Origin: Gnetum montanum | Taxonomy: Eukaryota > Streptophyta > Gnetopsida > Gnetales > Gnetaceae | Assembly: GCA_015680685.1 (NCBI GenBank) | Contig: MNCI01033589.1 | Span: forward strand, 130,609 to 194,608 | Direction: 5' to 3' | Length of the DNA: 64,000 nucleotides | In this document: one piece after another, positions 45,637 through 57,212 of the stretch | How the letters are laid out: each line of letters begins with the position of its first letter | Numbering within the stretch: position 1 is the first letter of the stretch | Notes under the pieces: model-generated | Databases searched by the model: none | The model's input: only the letters and a program-made list of their open reading frames with translations | What the model was told of the DNA's origin: nothing | Translations under genes and position numbers: made by a program

Positions 45637-45656
45637 TAGGCGCTGTTGCCGGGGAT
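45637..45656 (+). promoter_or_regulatory. Primer binding site of element I
   Basis: taggcgctgttgccggggat; 3' part identical to the tRNA-Asp-type consensus. Confidence 0.85.
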
Positions 45657-45767
45657 CGTGCTAGTTATCTAGATTAGTTATATCATTCAAGGTCGTTGTA
45701 AAGAACTTAACGATATATCTCATAAAGGAAGAAGTAATTGAAAAGTCACATAAATTCACACACAACA

Positions 45768-47519
45768 ATGCCTCTCCTACAAGATGATAATAAAGCCACA
45801 CTTAGTGAGGAAGTTCATTGAAGAACCAATGAGCTATATAATGATGAAGATTGGAGTATACAACCTGAAGTGGGAGTTTCCTATAAGCATGAACAAAAAC
45901 AACGTCATCCCAACACACGAAGACATAACTTACTCGATGACGATGAACTCCCATTGGCCACTACAAGCATAACGCAAATACAAGAGGTTGTTCGAATCTC
46001 ACGTAGGCATCATAAAGAGAGCCATCTACTCAGGCTCGATTTAAATAACTTTCCCAAATTTTCAGGAGGCTATGACTTAGATTCGCATCAACATTTACTA
46101 GCCTTCTACGATGCCTGCACATGGAATAACATTGATAACAGTTGGCAAAAACTTAAGCTCTTTCCTATGACACTCGTTGACTAAGCTAAAGTATGGTATA
46201 GATTGTTAAAACCAAATTCAATACGATGCTGGTCAACAATGGTAGAGGTCTTTAATGAAAAATATCAAAACTACGCCAAAGTGTCAGCCTTGAGGAAACA
46301 AATCCAAGGATCGAAACAAGCAAAACATGAACCCTTGGACATGGCCTTAGAAAGATATTACGCACTGTTAAATAACTGTCCAGGCCATGGGTTTTCCGAG
46401 GAAAGGCTAATGTATCATATTATTGATGGGCTACGTAATGAAACAAGAGAGACCTTAGGAACGTATGCCCGAGGTCAACTATCTAACCTACGAACCCATC
46501 AAATCCAAGAGCTTATTAAGAGGGTAGCCAAAGAAGAAGGAGAATTAGCTACATGGGAGAGTGTTGAAAAACATCAACGGGACCGAAATCTCAACTTCAC
46601 AAAGGTCCAGGATCATAACAAGAAGAGATCAACAAATTTCAAGGTGGAAACATCATCTTTGCCAATACAACAATCGTTAGAAGAAGCTAAGGCAAAGATC
46701 AATAAGATGTTGGAATGGATAAATCACAAGTGTGGGGAATATATCAACATCATTGGAGATAGAGTTTTGACCACCCAAGAAACAGGACAAAACATTAAAC
46801 ATTCGAAGAAAAAGAATAAAGGGAATAAGTGCTCAACTGCTAATCATAAGTATGAATGCAATATATGCCTGTACGATCACCCCAAAGGCCAATGCCCAAT
46901 CTTGTTACATCTACATGAGCATTGGAAAAACACGTTACATCCAGAGTTCATACAGAGATACTGTGTTCAATCACAGTGGCAACAATCCCAGTCGTGGGGG
47001 AATCCACCCTTAGACTGAAGGCACCCTTCATATTTTCCAGATCCAAACGCTTATCATGTTCAACAACCTGTTTCTTCAACTGGGCCAACATACTCTATCT
47101 CACCACAATATCATTCTCCACAATACTATCAGCCCATACCTCCAACACAACCACCACCTTGTGCACCTTACATCCCTCCTAACTTTCAACATTCTTATCC
47201 TTTCCCTCCTTTTACAATGCCACCAACTGTTCCTAAGGTGTTTGTTCCATAGCAACAACCCACAAACAACACTTGTGCTACTGCTACTAACAGCAGTGAA
47301 AAGCCTCCTCAACATCAAAGGCGTCCTTTCTTTAAACACGACCGTAGGAAAGGACAACACAATTCAGAGGCCACTGCATCTTCCAACCCAGCACAAGTCC
47401 AACCCTGTGGTGCACCCTTACCTTCGAACCCAACGCCTCATGTAACTTCATCAAGGCCACCAACTAACACTCCAACAACCATACGGCCCAATGAACACAA
47501 CCATGGGAGGCATCAGCCC
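45768..47519 (+). pseudogene. gag pseudogene of element I
   Basis: One frame from ATG 45768 to the N gap, broken only by TGA after codon 17, TAA at 46182-46184 (CAA in F), TGA at about 47016, and a TAG near 47250. NNFPKFSGGYDLD motif; capsid domain (46140-46540) with KLKLFPMTLVD, AKVWYRLLKPNSIRCW, FNEKYQNYAKV and HEPLDMALERYYALLN; coiled-coil-like segment; basic stretch KHSKKKNKGNK; zinc knuckle C-x2-C-x3-H-x4-C at 46857-46895 with all ligands present; then a Pro/Gln/Thr-rich tail. The CX2CX3HX4C spacing is one shorter than the retroviral CCHC and is common in Athila/Tat-type gags. Confidence 0.9.
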
Positions 47520-48069
47520 NNNNNNNNNNNNNNNNNNNNNNNNNNNNNNNNNNNNNNNNNNNNNNNNNNNNNNNNNNNNNNNNNNNNNNNNNNNNNNNNN
47601 NNNNNNNNNNNNNNNNNNNNNNNNNNNNNNNNNNNNNNNNNNNNNNNNNNNNNNNNNNNNNNNNNNNNNNNNNNNNNNNNNNNNNNNNNNNNNNNNNNNN
47701 NNNNNNNNNNNNNNNNNNNNNNNNNNNNNNNNNNNNNNNNNNNNNNNNNNNNNNNNNNNNNNNNNNNNNNNNNNNNNNNNNNNNNNNNNNNNNNNNNNNN
47801 NNNNNNNNNNNNNNNNNNNNNNNNNNNNNNNNNNNNNNNNNNNNNNNNNNNNNNNNNNNNNNNNNNNNNNNNNNNNNNNNNNNNNNNNNNNNNNNNNNNN
47901 NNNNNNNNNNNNNNNNNNNNNNNNNNNNNNNNNNNNNNNNNNNNNNNNNNNNNNNNNNNNNNNNNNNNNNNNNNNNNNNNNNNNNNNNNNNNNNNNNNNN
48001 NNNNNNNNNNNNNNNNNNNNNNNNNNNNNNNNNNNNNNNNNNNNNNNNNNNNNNNNNNNNNNNNNNNNN
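47520..48069. other. Assembly gap (550 N)
   Basis: Unknown bases in the gag-tail/spacer of element I. Open frames across it are artificial. Confidence 0.99.
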
Positions 48070-48419
48070 TACGCCTTGTTGTTATGGTACTCTCATAGTT
48101 GTTCACCATGGGATGAAACAATGCGATGTCACTGATTAGAAGGATGGACTTGATCCTGATCTTGGAACGATGGGTTAATGACATATTAATCATGCTTTTC
48201 ACGCAGGATTCATTGTACCTTGGGTCAGTTACCTCATGTCCCAATCTCTACGATCCTTTTCTACACTTCGTTTCATCTCACTGTTCGTGTAATTGTAGCT
48301 CGTGACCCATGTAACATAAAATTTTTATCTCATTCCGGTGATATTGATATGTGTGTGTTTTGTGGAGTTAGTGCAGATTACATTTAACCCTTCTAGTGCC
48401 CACGGACACTTTAAGTGTG

Positions 48420-48476
48420 ATTGCACAAGGGCATAATAGGTTAAAACCTGCTTTGGGGAGGATCCACTTGTGTAAT
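48420..48476 (+). ncRNA. 57-nt structured RNA motif, copy I
   Basis: Outer stem ATTGCACAAG (48420-48429) / CTTGTGTAAT (48467-48476): nine standard pairs and one G-U, with changes on both sides relative to copy A. P2 AGGT / ACCT with loop TAAA; P3 TGGG / TCCA (G-U). An upstream hairpin ACACTT/AAGTGT (about 48406-48418) is perfect here. Confidence 0.7.
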
Positions 48477-48782
48477 TTTGTTGTAATCTTCATTAATCCT
48501 CTAGCTAGAACACACAATTTCTTACCCTCAGCTTAAATTTTCATCATTTGCTTTCCCTATTATTATCCCTCTAATTTAAACGTTCCAATGTACCATTATA
48601 TTCCCTTTTCTTCATAACCACCAAACTTTTAATTGCACAAATTCACATCATTATCTTCAAAGTGCCTCTCGAATCAACGTAATTACCCCTGAATATATTA
48701 ATCCTTGTCCATGTCCTCGTTTTACACCTATAATTTCAAGAAAATCATAAAAAATTTGGTATTTTGCAGGTGTCCCACATCA

Positions 48783-48865
48783 CTAGGGACGAGATATCGC
48801 ATACGCGATATCGCATCCCACGTGATATCACGTACACGAAATCATGTCCTATTTTTCTATAAATA
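48783..48865 (+). promoter_or_regulatory. Internal promoter-like module, copy I
   Basis: gatatcgcatacgcgatatcgcatcccacgtgatatcacgtacacg-type array (48783-48835) and TATAAATA at 48858-48865 followed by ggaaccccc. The words gcgatatcgcatccc and gatatcacgtac are the same as in both LTRs of I (45120-45165, 52150-52200). It lies about 470 bp before the ORF2 ATG. Confidence 0.6.
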
Positions 48866-49117
48866 GGAACCCCCACCACAACACTTAGCATCATTTTGTC
48901 ATTTACGCAGGGGGAATTTTTGAAATTTTTCTCTATGACTTGCGCTTGCGTGACCCTCACTTTTTCACTCAGATCTCATGCGCTGGTGCTCTGATTTTAC
49001 TTCTGTTTGAACCTGTTTGAACCCGGAGCGTTCAGTTTAGTCATGGGGGAGGGACACTTATCAAAAAGTGACCTAACTTTTTTGAAATTTTTCATCGCCC
49101 GAAGGATATCAATTAGG

Positions 49118-49333
49118 GTAATTAACACTAACACTTAGAAAAATTGTGCAAAAAATCATATGACCTTAAGTATACCAGGAAATTAAAATGAAATCCACCT
49201 AAGTTATAGAACCCGTTATTATAATTTTGGGCACAATCACATGATAACATAAGATCTTTAATTAAAGGCATGTAGTAAGGTATAACTTAACTTTGAAAGC
49301 AACCTTACTAACGTTTGGCCCGTGTGATTGCAA
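49118..49333 (+). other. Intron-like leader before ORF2 of element I
   Basis: Donor-like AGG|GTAATT at 49116-49123, TACTAAC at 49306-49312, and gattgcaa ending 49333, where the acceptor AG has become AA, directly before ATG 49334. Splicing at this acceptor would be lost in this copy. Confidence 0.5.
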
Positions 49334-51951
49334 ATGGCCCCGAAACGTGCACAGCGAAAGGGTCCTGCTCAAGGTGAAGCGAAACAACCTCGAAGAGGTG
49401 GACGACGAGTCCCTTCCAGACAACATGCAGAACAGGAGGTGTAATCATTTAGCATCCATCAGGAAGAACCTCCTACAGGACGGTCTGGGCAGGAAAAAAG
49501 AGGAGCTGCTACTGCGCCTGAACCGGGACAACAACTCACGTTGCCCCTGGAATGTGTTCAGGCTATCCATACGAAGTCCACAATTGCTGCGGTGATCGTG
49601 GAGCTTAACTTTGAACCTTTTGCAGAGTTTGCTCCTGAGGCTATTAGGGATCACCTTAAAGGGTCTCCCTTATGGCCTGTCCTCTCTGAGTGCGGTGCCT
49701 GGTACTTAGGTGAAACATACTTGTTCTGGCACAATAAGGAGCAAGGCACCACGGTTAACATTTGTGGTGTGACTGTAGACTTTTCTGCACAGGCGATTTC
49801 AGAAGTGTTAGACCTTCCTAATTCAGGCCCCCATGTTTCTCGGTTATCTACCCGATTAGACCATGATGTGCAAAAGGATTGGTTAGAGAAGGCTTATGGC
49901 AGAGATAAAGCTTTTGGTGAGCTGACGATGGAAGAGCGGGTTTATTTCAAAATTGGAACCTATCACCTCTTCCCCACTAAAGGTTTGAAAAGAATATCAA
50001 CATATGTGGTGAGAGGATGTGCAGTGTTGATGGGAAAGGTTAACGCTAACCTTCCCCATCTATATTTGATGGAGATCCTAAGGCAATTCGAAGAATGGAA
50101 GTCAGGGAAGATGGCACTGCCTTTTCCCTGCCTTATATGAAAACTGTGTCGACGGGCTGGTATTCGGGGATACACAAATGACGTTATCCAAAAGGCCCAA
50201 AATGCTTCTTATGCTAAATTATTAAAGGTGCCAGCTCCAAGAAAGAGCACTGGCAAAGAGCTGGGACTAGATGAAGAAGAAGAACAGATGACTAAATCAC
50301 CTGCAACTCAACTTGCAGGACCCAATTAGCCTCCAGCCACAGGTCCCAGCCAACAATAAGAAGCAAGTCCCAGCACAGGCCAGGATCCGCCACCGCCACA
50401 AGACTACAGATCGTCGATGAGCCATCTTAGGGCCATCGCCGAGACGGTTAGTTGGGGAAGTCGTGAAGACGCAAATCTCTTCCACATCATCGATGATGCC
50501 GACCAGCCTACTATTTCGTTAGATCACACAAGGGGAGAGTTATCCGTCCAAACAAGAGGAGGGGAAAGCAGATTGTCACAACAGATCTCTGGAAATGTGG
50601 CATCTTTTCAAGTGCAGTTAGAGACTGGTGAAGGGGCCACTGTGGTGGTTATGCAACACCAGGATGTTATGGNACATCTCTGTTTGACATCCCCCAGGAT
50701 GTAACAGTAATTCAATCAGACCTCATTTCCACAAAGGGGAAGCTGGTCATATCCGAAGTAAGGGCAGAGCATGCTGAAGCTGAAGTGCAGAAACTACAAG
50801 AGCAACTCGTAGCCTTACAGGCAGCACAGCGAGATCCTTTGCAATTTGTTCCCGCAGACCAGCTAGACAACTTTAGAACCGAGCAATTAACAAAGTTAAT
50901 TGCAGAAAATAAGAAGGTGGTAGGAGAAAAGGAGACGGCCACTTGGGATGTCTCCACAGCTCAAGCGCAAACTCATGCACATCTTAAGGCACTCAGGGCC
51001 TTAGAAGAAGAAAATAAGCAGTTGGTTGCTGATAACCTTCGGTTGACTTCTATGGAGAAACAAAAGAATGTTCTCGATGAACACTTTCATCAGTTGTGAG
51101 AATAATTCATTTAGGTCAACTGAGACGTAAGCCGTTTAGCTAGAGAAAATCAAACCCTCTTAATGGAGGAGGTACACGTCATTTGACAAAAATCAGCCAT
51201 CGAAATCAGCGCATGACAAAATGAGGCTAAACGACACGAGAAGCTGAAGGAGCATTTCCGTGATCAGGTGGGGATGTACATACAAATCCTAGAGAAGGAG
51301 ATCCATATGGCCAAGGCTCAAATCAACAACATTAGTGCTCAGCACACTGATTGGAGGGCCATATTAGACACTTATGCCTTCGCCCACTAAGTGAAAATTA
51401 AGAACCGGGACCTGCAGATCCAAGACTTGACAGAGTACATGGAGTTGGCAAATCTTAGATATGCCAACTTGGCCATGTTAACAGCAGGACGCTCGAGGTT
51501 AGAGCTCAAGCAGCAAGTAGCTTCCACCCATATTAAATATGAAGTAGAATTTGCAGAGCAAAAGAAGCTGGTTGAGAAACTAGATGTCGTAAATTCTGAA
51601 CTTGCGGTGCTAAAAGAAAGCTACCAGGGACAAAAAGATGTGGCAATTGACTTGGCTCGACGACTAACAGAGCTCCATGAATACAAAGACAAAGCCAGAG
51701 CCTACGAAAAGGAACGACGGGTGTTCGCGGCGTGGTACGTCAAAGCTAATCAGATGTTCCTGCAACTACTCTGTCCGTGGGAGGTGCCAACTGCGTCAAA
51801 CATCGGAACATTAGCATGGACGACACAGGACCCTCGGACTGAAGAGGAAAAGCTCCAGGCCATTCTTCAGCATTGTAAACCTTCCAAGCTTGAAGCATGT
51901 GACAAGGGGAAAGCACCCATGGAGGAGCCACCGCCACCAGGAACTACATGA
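49334..51951 (+). pseudogene. ORF2 of element I (plant-transposon-protein-like domain plus coiled coil)
   Basis: ATG 49334 starts a basic N-terminus (MAPKRAQRKGPAQ). TAA at about 49442 stands where A has a Gln codon. The domain at 49541-50140 is fully open: SPLWPVLSECGAWYLGETYLFWHNK, GTTVNICGVTVDFSAQAISEVLDLPN, ERVYFKIGTYHLFPTKGLKRISTYVVRG, LPHLYLMEILRQFEEW and ALPFPCLI. It resembles the 'putative plant transposon protein' domain. Then a linker with stops, the SWGSREDANLFHIIDDAD segment, TGEGATVVVMQHQDV, a single N at 50673 (about 190 bp absent relative to F), coiled coil 50785-51700, and tail APMEEPPPPGTT-TGA at 51949. Best-preserved copy of the domain. Confidence 0.82.
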
Positions 51952-52121
51952 GTTCCACATTTTTGTAGTTGTAGTATTTTTTCTCTGTGTGTGTCTCTCC
52001 ACAGTGCGGCATTAGTCTATTTCTTTTTCCAGTTAATAATCCCATACCTATCCACTGTGTAATTAATGAAGCTTGTTCTCCTTGTAACTCGAGGACAAGT
52101 TTTTATTCAATTGTGGGGGTA

Positions 52122-53010
52122 TGATGAGATGCGATTCGCATAGGCCGCGATATCGCATCCCCCGCGTCTTCCCTACGATATCACGTACGCGATATCGCAA
52201 TCCACCACCATATCTATAAATAATATGCGGCACTCCCTTATTAAGAATCCCAGTTTAAGAGTAGCGAAGCTCTGGCAGTTTGATCCCTCCAGAGTTAGAT
52301 TTTTTCCCGTGTCTGCCCACAGTGTGGTGAATGTAATTGTACGGTGTCTTTATTTGAGTGCGTCATACTTGGACATGCACATGACCAGCAATAAAGATCA
52401 AGATTACTTCATCATTGCAGCATTCACTTTGTCATTTATTTTTTTGTTATTTATTTCATGTTATTTACTGTTTTTTCTCTCTCACCCTTAAACTCCTAGA
52501 ACGCAGAACGAGTACGACTTGATTACGAGCATTTAAGTGTGACTACTTGGTAGCCTAGTGGTGTAGCTAGGATCTACGCTTGGTAACCCAGTGGCGTATT
52601 TGGGATCTGCGCTTGGTAATCCCAGTGGCGTACCTAAGATCTACACTTGGTAGTCCTAGTGGTAGTCGTGCACGAAGTCCAAGATGTGTACGGTTGATCA
52701 AGGAATCAGTTGCTCGTTGTACTTAGGCTAGATTAGATTTTCTTACCCTTTTCCTCCTAGCTTAGCTTAGTTAATATTATTTTCCACTGCCTTCAGGAGT
52801 AGCATAGATTAGGAACACATCATACACCTCACACTGGACTAAACCATACGTGACAAATATACAATACTAGTCCAGGTGGGAAGACAGTGAACTGCGACCT
52901 AAGGCTAACTATCTAGGTGCCACAACTAGCCCATATGCGGAGTTCGACCAGATCGCGCGTGCGACGCTCGTTTCATATGGTTGAGTGTAGGGGTACCTCG
53001 CCACTCATCA
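52122..53010 (+). repeat. 3' LTR of element I
   Basis: 889 bp, TGATGAGATG...CTCATCA, after polypurine tract tgtgggggta. Palindrome array 52146-52200, TATA at 52213-52220, AATAAA near 52390. 52546-52680 holds four tandem units of about 33 bp beginning cttggtaRYCCAGTGG. Confidence 0.94.
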
Positions 53011-53468
53011 ACTTACATGCTTGAGATCAGTCGTACTCATTCCACTTAATGACATTAAAAGTAAATTGCAAGTAATGGTAAACATTAACTATGAAAATAG
53101 TAAACAGTAAACTAATTAGAAATAGAAATAAAATTAAGTGTTGCTGCAATCATGTATAGCAAATTTGATCTTTATTGTCATGTATGCAATGCGTCCAAGT
53201 GCATCACACTTGAATACAGATTCAGTTCAATTACAAAGATCACACTGTAGGCACACACTTCTATGTACTAAATTCAAGAAAACAAACTAAAAGAGTTCTA
53301 TTACTAGGCTATCAAATATACTATGGATCCGTGCACCTAAGTGCTACTTATATAGGCTAGCATGCACCCCGCGGTATTGTTTATATGATAACGTATGCTG
53401 AGATATGATAACATATCTACGACATCATAGATATGATATCATTGCCTTAAAATTTTTTAGATTTATCA

Positions 53469-53983
53469 GTTACTAAGTCTTTACTGCTAAGCATACCTAG
53501 TATTCATGGCTAAGATTACCAAGCATTAGTATATTATGCTCTAAGTGGTTGTACTCATGTTACTTACAAATTAGAGTATTAAACACTTAAGGACAATAAA
53601 GTAAACTATATTTAAAGTAAAATACTAGAAAGTAAACTTAAACTAATTCAAGTACTACAATGGAGAGAATAAATCTCAATTTTATTTTCGTTCATGCAAC
53701 TATGTCTAGGTATATATTGCACTCGAATAAAATTCCATATAGTTAGTTCAATCTACATTGCAAGCACTCAAAGGGAAAATTTTGCTAAATTCTACAAGAA
53801 AAAACTACAAGACTTTGGTTAAGAGAGTGACCAAATGATGTCATAATGTAGTTGGTGTGCACACTTATATAGACTTCAAGAGGATTAGTGTCAATGCACA
53901 TGTGCCAACATATCGTGAGATGGGTTGATAAGGCTACGTTGACGAGCATGCATCAATGCAGTTGACTTATTAATGCTTTATCA
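53469..53983 (-). repeat. LTR J: remaining part of the 5' LTR of element G
   Basis: Aligns with 23410-23869 of the 3' LTR and shares its outer end and the aatac duplication. About 360 bp (the LTR 3' end) are missing where LTR K abuts. Confidence 0.8.
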
Positions 53984-55345
53984 AATACTCTGACCTAACC
54001 ATGAGTTGTGATGAAACTATATTTTGTGAATACCTTGAGATTTACATGATAAAATTCAATGAACTTTATATGTACTAGTTTACCTTGAGATGCTCTACAA
54101 TCTAGAATACTAAGACTTATCATTTGTTGCAAAGGCTAATGAACTTGGTGATGACTACTCATCTCTTGTGTAGGTGATGATAACTTGAGAATTAATGGAC
54201 AACTAATTAAAATGGTAATAGAATGTAGAATTGCAGTAGTTGCTATGCAAGTTGGAATTAATATGGAGGTGGGAAAGTTGTAGAGATTTGAGATAAAAAA
54301 TGTATGTGAGAAATGTATGAGATTATAATACAATTTAGTTGAAATTAGAATATGGACTAATGTTAATATGAAGATAGAGTATAGAAATTATTTCTATTAC
54401 AAGTGGTAGAAGATAAGTAATATATATTCTTAAAATATTATAGAATAGATTTCTTTAATAGAAAATATCAAGTAATGTTTTGTATGGATTAATTATGTTG
54501 TTTAGGTCATTGTATAATAGAATGTTCAAATACCTCTTGTACTTTATATTATTGAAAATAATATTTTTTGTGCATACATTTATTTAACATTATTATGCAC
54601 AAGATACTTTTATACCTTATTTAACTTTTAACAAAATACTATTGGATGGATGAATGATAAGTTATTCTAATTTTGTCAGATTTCTTTATTTTTTGGGCCA
54701 TGAGTTGACCATAACTTAACCATGAGTCATGGTGTTAATGGAAATACAGATAAACAATTTCTAAGAATGTCACTACCTTGCCACAAGTCATGCGGACTCC
54801 ATGTCTTTAGCACAGGTTGTGATCAATTTTCTTTAATAAACATTCATCACGAGTTGTGGTAATTATACCATGACAAAACCACAAGTGTGGTGAATTTGCT
54901 TTATCTAGATTTTGAACCAAGAGATTCACAAATTATGATTGATGCATCTAATTGACCACAAGACATTCATAGGTCACGGTTGGTAACCACAAGTTGACCA
55001 TGAGTCATGATAGAGTCATGGTGAGTTATCATTAATGAACCATGGTTCGTGGTCTAGAAAAAATAATGTTTGTAATACCATGAGTCATGGTGAACATGTG
55101 ATCTAAAAACTTGCAATACCACAACCTAACTATGAGTTGTGGTGAAACTATATTTTGTGAATATCTTGAGATTCACTTGATGAAGTTCAATAAAGTTTAT
55201 ATGTACTAGTTTGCCTGAGATCCTCTATAATATGGAACACTAAGGTTTGTCGTAAAAGGTCTTGATTCGCCATAGAGGCTAATTAACTTGGTGTTAACTA
55301 TTCATCTTTTGTCCAAGTGATGATAACTTACGAATATGCATTTGA
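53984..55345. repeat. Tandem repeat: right part of copy 1 (to 54379) and copy 2
   Basis: 53984-54190 matches 55129-55335, and 54380-55128 matches 22272-23054. The pre-insertion unit was therefore about 1.16 kb, with a second, incomplete copy. Copy 2 has ACCATGAGTCATGGT near 54720 and many degenerate relatives (accacaagtcatg, ccatgagttgtggt). No terminal repeats or coding capacity recognised. Confidence 0.7.
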
Positions 55346-57040
55346 TGGAGATTAATGTCAAAAATTAGGGAAGAAATGGGAAAATGCTTAGAGTTTGAAG
55401 CAAAAATTTGGACAGCCACTTTATTGCTTTGGAAACGTAAGTGTTACGTCATCATATGTCCCTTGAATTTATACAAAAATAATGGGAACATGCTAGGGAT
55501 CATTGAAGGACAAGAAGAAAATAACTTTAAAAATTGATGAATTAGGGTCAAAAAATAGTGCATCCACCCATCAATTCAAAAAATTAAGAAAAATTAAGAT
55601 AAACTCTTCTATTTTATCTTCTTCTGATGTTAAAGTCCTCTTTGAATTTTGTCTTCTTGCATATCACACTAGATTGCTTGCTTGAGTAGCTAAAGTTCAA
55701 GATCCAACAAGTACCCTATCATGACTTTCTATCCTTTTAAGTACGGTAACTTCCCAAGTATGATGATCATCATTATAACATTACATTGGGCACTTTTTTC
55801 TCGGGGGAGAATCCTTGCTGAAAAAAATTTTCAAGTTTCCTTGGAAAGATTCGATTGGGAAAGTTTTCAAGTTGTAACAGTGGTGGTAGGTGCAAATCAA
55901 GGTACGCATCTAGTTGTCATGGGAAAACGATAGAGCATAGGTCATGTCAAACTTGTTAGATTTTATCGTATTATACAGTACTTAGCCAATTGCAAATTTA
56001 CCATCCCATCACATGAAACCCACAGTGCAACCCGCCCCAAAGGGCTGTAATTTAAATAAAAAGCCATTGCTCTAACTAATGCCAAAGTCTAGCTTGTCTG
56101 AAGCATACCTTACTCGTTTGTTTAACGATATTGTACCATCGAAGGAAGCGAATTTCAACTCACAATGACGTGACCATCAATAATTTACCCTGTTCATACT
56201 ATCTATTTTTGAAATTCAACAGGGGCTGGTCTACAAAATCACGTGAGAGTTTGTTGGTTCATGTATTAAACACATCAAACATCTTCGGGGTGGCTGCTTT
56301 TTATACGATTAAAGGGGTAAGAAAGTTTGGAGGAAAATGAGAAGAGTTGTCGAAGACTATTAGGGCCAGATGCCAGATGCCGGCTCACTAGTTGTTTTTT
56401 CAATTGCCAGATGATAAAGAAGCAGTGGTTTTCTCGCTGTTCAAAAATGTACTCTCACCAACCCCCGGTAAAAGTTCTACTGCGATTTTGAAAAACTGAG
56501 CTTGGAAAACGCATCGGTTTTGCGCCTCGTGCACCGCAAGTACTGACCGCCATGATACATTAGAAAGTTTAATACCACGCCTGCCTCCCTGCCTGCGCGC
56601 AAACGGCAAAGGATTGATTAGACGCACTTTGCAGCAGATTCTCCGCCCATGGTTTTTAGATGAAATATTATTCAAGGAGTAAGTGAAAATTTGCGATGCT
56701 GGTCAAATACGAGGGCAAATAGAAGTGTTTGAATCATTTTTTTTATTTTCGTTGTTATTATTATTATTAGTGGTCGTATTCTTGGGAAAGAGTTACGAAG
56801 GCAACAAGGTAAGGTGAATGTTTCGAAATAGTGTTACATAGTGGGTTTTGAAATTTTACGAGACAAAAACTTTTAAAATGGTAACCAGGTTTGGTTATAA
56901 TATTCAACAATATTTAATTTTGAAGGCATTTTTCTCTTCTTTATAAAAATTATACTTCCATTGAGATCCTTGTTTTTTTTTCTTGTATTACACTTCTTTC
57001 AAAGTCATTTTAATACTCAAACCATGAAGATCCTTTCTTG
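55346..57040. other. Low-copy intergenic DNA
   Basis: Small open frames (55355-55537, 55721-55933, 56131-56340, 56400-56675 minus) have no recognisable domain and no relation to each other. No transposon ends seen. Confidence 0.4.
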
Positions 57041-57044
57041 TATC

Positions 57045-57212
57045 TTTGGTTGGACCCTGTCTTTTATGGGGTGTTGGAGACTCTAGATAATTAAAACATA
57101 GGTACACTCCAAGGTGTATAGAAGTTTATAACTCAATGCTATCTAGTAGAATTGAACCTCTAATCTAGGGTTACCAAGCCAAGACCCATACCACTAGGCT
57201 AACACCTCATTG
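57045..57212 (-). mobile_element. tRNA-like SINE fragment
   Basis: The minus strand starts gaggtgttagcctagtggt (57212) and contains pol III box A TAGCCTAGTGG (57201-57191) and box B GGTTCAATTCT (57158-57148) at tRNA-like spacing, followed by non-tRNA sequence. The anticodon arm does not fold as a proper tRNA, so this is a SINE head and not a tRNA gene. Tail and target duplication were not identified. Confidence 0.7.

Larger units (their letters stand above)
45099..53010 (+). mobile_element. Element I: pol-less Ty3/gypsy element (TSD actta)
   Basis: Flanked by actta (45094-45098, 53011-53015), inserted in LTR K. 7,912 bp with a 550-N gap and two single N. Same plan as A and F. Its gag has the fewest stops in the window, suggesting a relatively recent insertion. 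No pol in the sequenced part; the gap is within the gag tail/spacer. Confidence 0.94.
44838..53468 (-). repeat. LTR K (minus), 3'-truncated and split by element I
   Basis: 44838-45098 and 53016-53468 join, without I and its duplication, into one minus-strand LTR. Its U3 end is intact (TGATAAATCTAAAA at 53468) but the last 150-200 bp of U5 and the primer site are gone at the left. Contains TATA (cctatataagtag near 53350), AATAAA and CTTGGTA repeats. It abuts J directly, so it is either a second LTR inserted in G's 5' LTR or the result of unequal recombination. Confidence 0.65.
23055..53983 (-). mobile_element. Element G: pol-bearing Ty3/gypsy retrotransposon (minus), split by H, F and I (TSD aatac)
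   Basis: Flanked by the perfect duplication aatac (23050-23054, 53984-53988). In element order (right to left): 5' LTR remnant (J, 53469-53983), gag (44790-43931 and 33896-33100), protease, reverse transcriptase, RNase H, integrase, RNA motif, internal promoter, ORF2, polypurine tract, 3' LTR (23869-23055). It is the only copy with pol, and so represents the autonomous layout gag-PR-RT-RH-IN-ORF2. All frames carry many stops. Leader, primer site and the end of the 5' LTR are deleted around 44800-44838. Confidence 0.9.

Noticed and set aside
56400-56675. 91-codon minus-strand frame
   Set aside because: No motif, isolated, base composition like its surroundings.
57148-57201. A tRNA gene on the minus strand
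   Set aside because: Box A and box B are present but the acceptor and anticodon arms do not form; unrelated sequence follows.
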